Of a DNA stretch of 64,000 nucleotides, positions 62,804 through 64,000 are shown piece by piece; position 1 is the first letter of the stretch, and every line of letters starts with the position of its first letter. Under the pieces are notes generated by a model that was not told where the DNA came from, ran no database searches, and worked only from the letters and a program-made list of their open reading frames with translations. The stretch is from Roseiarcus sp963842835. Lineage in GTDB: Bacteria; Pseudomonadota; Alphaproteobacteria; Rhizobiales; Beijerinckiaceae. The translations under genes and the position numbers were made by a program. The stretch lies in contig CAWJIB010000007.1 of assembly GCA_963842835.1 (NCBI GenBank), positions 372,001-436,000 of the forward strand. The letters are read 5' to 3'.

Positions 62804-63841
62804 CTACTTCGGCGCGCCGCCGAGGCGCGCGACGGCGCCCTCGAGCGCCGATCGCGCCGCCACGCCGAATCCGCCGAGAATCTGCTGCAGCACGGGCTTG
62901 CGCTGTTCGACGGCGATTTCGAACAGCCGCGCCTCGCCGCGGGCGCTAAACAGCAGGGCGTCGCTAGTCGACAGCGCATCGACGAGGCCGAGCCCGAGCG
63001 CCTCGCCGCCGAGCCAGACATCGCCGTCGCCGACGCGGGCGATCTCGACGTTCGGACGGCATTGCTGGACGAAGCGCTTGAAGGCTTCGTGGGTCGAGCC
63101 GAGCTTGCCGCGAAAATGCTCGCGTCCCTCCGGCGTGATCTCGCCGAGCACCGAGACGCTGCGCTTGAACTCGCCCGCGGTCATTTCCTCGAAATCGATG
63201 TCGTTCTTCTTGAGCAGGCGATGCAGATTGGGAACTTGCGCGACCACGCCGATACTGCCGAGGATGGCGAAGGGCGCGGCGACGATCCGGTCCGCCGCGC
63301 AGGCCATGAGATAGCCGCCGCTCGCCGCGACCTGGTCGACGCAAGCGGTGACTTTGACCTTGCGCTCGCGCAGCCGCATCAGCTGCGCGGCGGCCAGGCC
63401 GTAGCCGGTGACCGTGCCGCCCGCGCTCTCGACGCGCAGGACCACCTCGTCCGTTTCGGGGCGCGCGACCGTCAAGACGGCGTCGATCTCGCTCGCGAGT
63501 TTCTTGACCGCGCTGGCTCTCAGATCGCCCTTGAAAGCGAGGACGTAGACGCGCTTGCCGGCGGCGCGCTCGGGGCCGGCCTTCGCGGCGGCCTTCGCCT
63601 CCTTGCGGCGCGCTTTGGCAAGCGCCTTGCGCGCCTTCTTGTCGAGAAGGCGATCGTTGATCGCATCGCGCATCGCGTCGTAGCGCTCGTCGAGGGAGCG
63701 GACCAGGAGTCTCGGGTCGTCCGGCTCCGCCCCGCGCATCCGGCGGCCGATGAATGCGCCGAACGCGATGAGGCCGCCGAGCGCCGCGACGATCACCAGG
63801 CTTTTCAGCGCGAAGGCGGCGATGTCCAACCAGAAGGTCAT
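62804..63841 (-). CDS. sohB: S49-family peptidase, SohB-like
   Basis: This 345-residue membrane-anchored serine protease has one N-terminal membrane segment (residues 10-35), a Lys/Ala-rich charged linker, and the S49 core. The core shows LRVESAGGTVTGYG, VDQVAASGGYLMACAAD (nucleophile Ser), ILGSIGVVAQVPNL and the catalytic Lys in AGEFKRSVSVLGEITPEG. The order matches SohB rather than the longer SppA. ATG at 63841. The remaining bases to 64000 hold nothing I can support. Confidence 0.88.
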   Translation of the reverse strand: MTFWLDIAAFALKSLVIVAALGGLIAFGAFIGRRMRGAEPDDPRLLVRSLDERYDAMRDAINDRLLDKKARKALAKARRKEAKAAAKAGPERAAGKRVYVLAFKGDLRASAVKKLASEIDAVLTVARPETDEVVLRVESAGGTVTGYGLAAAQLMRLRERKVKVTACVDQVAASGGYLMACAADRIVAAPFAILGSIGVVAQVPNLHRLLKKNDIDFEEMTAGEFKRSVSVLGEITPEGREHFRGKLGSTHEAFKRFVQQCRPNVEIARVGDGDVWLGGEALGLGLVDALSTSDALLFSARGEARLFEIAVEQRKPVLQQILGGFGVAARSALEGAVARLGGAPK

Positions 63842-64000
63842 GCGAGAGTTCCCGTGCGCAGCCGGACGAGCGCGGGCCTCGCCGCGCCCCGGCGCAAGAC
63901 GAGGTGACTACCACGGCGCGGCGAGGGCCGCCACGGACGGGCGATCGTCTTCGGCGGCGGCTAGCGTCGCGAGCGCAAGTCGCATTGACATTGCCCGCCG

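Noticed and set aside
62690..63907. 405-residue plus-strand open frame over sohB
   Set aside because: Shadow of the S49 peptidase, which has clear motifs on the minus strand.

Overview
The window looks like a chromosomal segment of a high-GC alphaproteobacterium, most likely Hyphomicrobiales (Rhizobiales) of the Beijerinckiaceae/Methylocystaceae type. The reasons are the pyrC-plsY-dprA and ruvX-gatCAB neighbourhoods on the right, the HxH-less dihydroorotase of that order, GANTC-rich intergenic DNA and the general codon style. The assignment is by eye only. Most genes have good Shine-Dalgarno sequences and many overlap by 1-4 bases, so the operon structure is clear.

Region 1 (about 1.1-18.5 kb) is the most unusual part. 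It holds two thiolases, two acyl-CoA ligases, an orphan PEP-utiliser swivel (phosphohistidine) protein, a 520-residue protein I cannot place, a small helix-turn-helix/coiled-coil protein, and a pyruvate-phosphate-dikinase-like protein without its PEP/pyruvate barrel. It continues with a biotin carrier, a biotin carboxylase, a pyruvate-carboxylase-type carboxyltransferase with altered metal ligands, a zinc alcohol dehydrogenase, two SDRs and a GntR/FCD regulator. A shared operator-like motif (TTGTCCTA or TTGTCTTA, best copy GGACAA-N2-TTGTCC) lies in front of four transcription units and ties the block into one regulon. My working model, which is inference, is a catabolic route: a secondary alcohol is oxidised to a ketone, which is phosphoryl-activated and carboxylated, then CoA-activated and cleaved by thiolase. 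I know of no characterised pathway with this gene set.

Region 2 (18.5-48.1 kb) is accessory DNA made of separate catabolic modules with insertion-sequence and pseudogene debris between them. (a) A complete ptxABCDE-type phosphite uptake and oxidation operon (19.4-23.9 kb) follows a perfect 11-bp dyad. (b) An MFS pseudogene follows. (c) A CbbQ/NorQ plus CbbO/NorD chaperone pair faces, convergently, an amide operon: Tat-exported binding protein, two permeases, two ATPases, aliphatic amidase AmiE, NCS1 permease and an alpha/beta hydrolase. Divergent amiC-amiR regulators read the other way. (d) A patch with IS630 and IS21-like scars follows. (e) A LacI-controlled sugar ABC importer comes with an L-fucose-dehydrogenase-like SDR and a metallo-beta-lactamase-fold hydrolase. 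(f) Fragments of FAD-linked oxidases and a likely integrase remnant end next to a tRNA-Arg gene, which looks like an island border.

Region 3 (48-64 kb) is mostly core genome: dihydroorotase-like pyrC without pyrB beside it, plsY, dprA, ruvX, gatCAB, a histone-H1-like Lys/Ala-rich protein, a Nu-class-like GST, tRNA-Ser, a large membrane protein, ettA, a RES/Xre toxin-antitoxin pair and a SohB-like S49 peptidase. A striking cluster of four GANTC sites lies just downstream of gatB.
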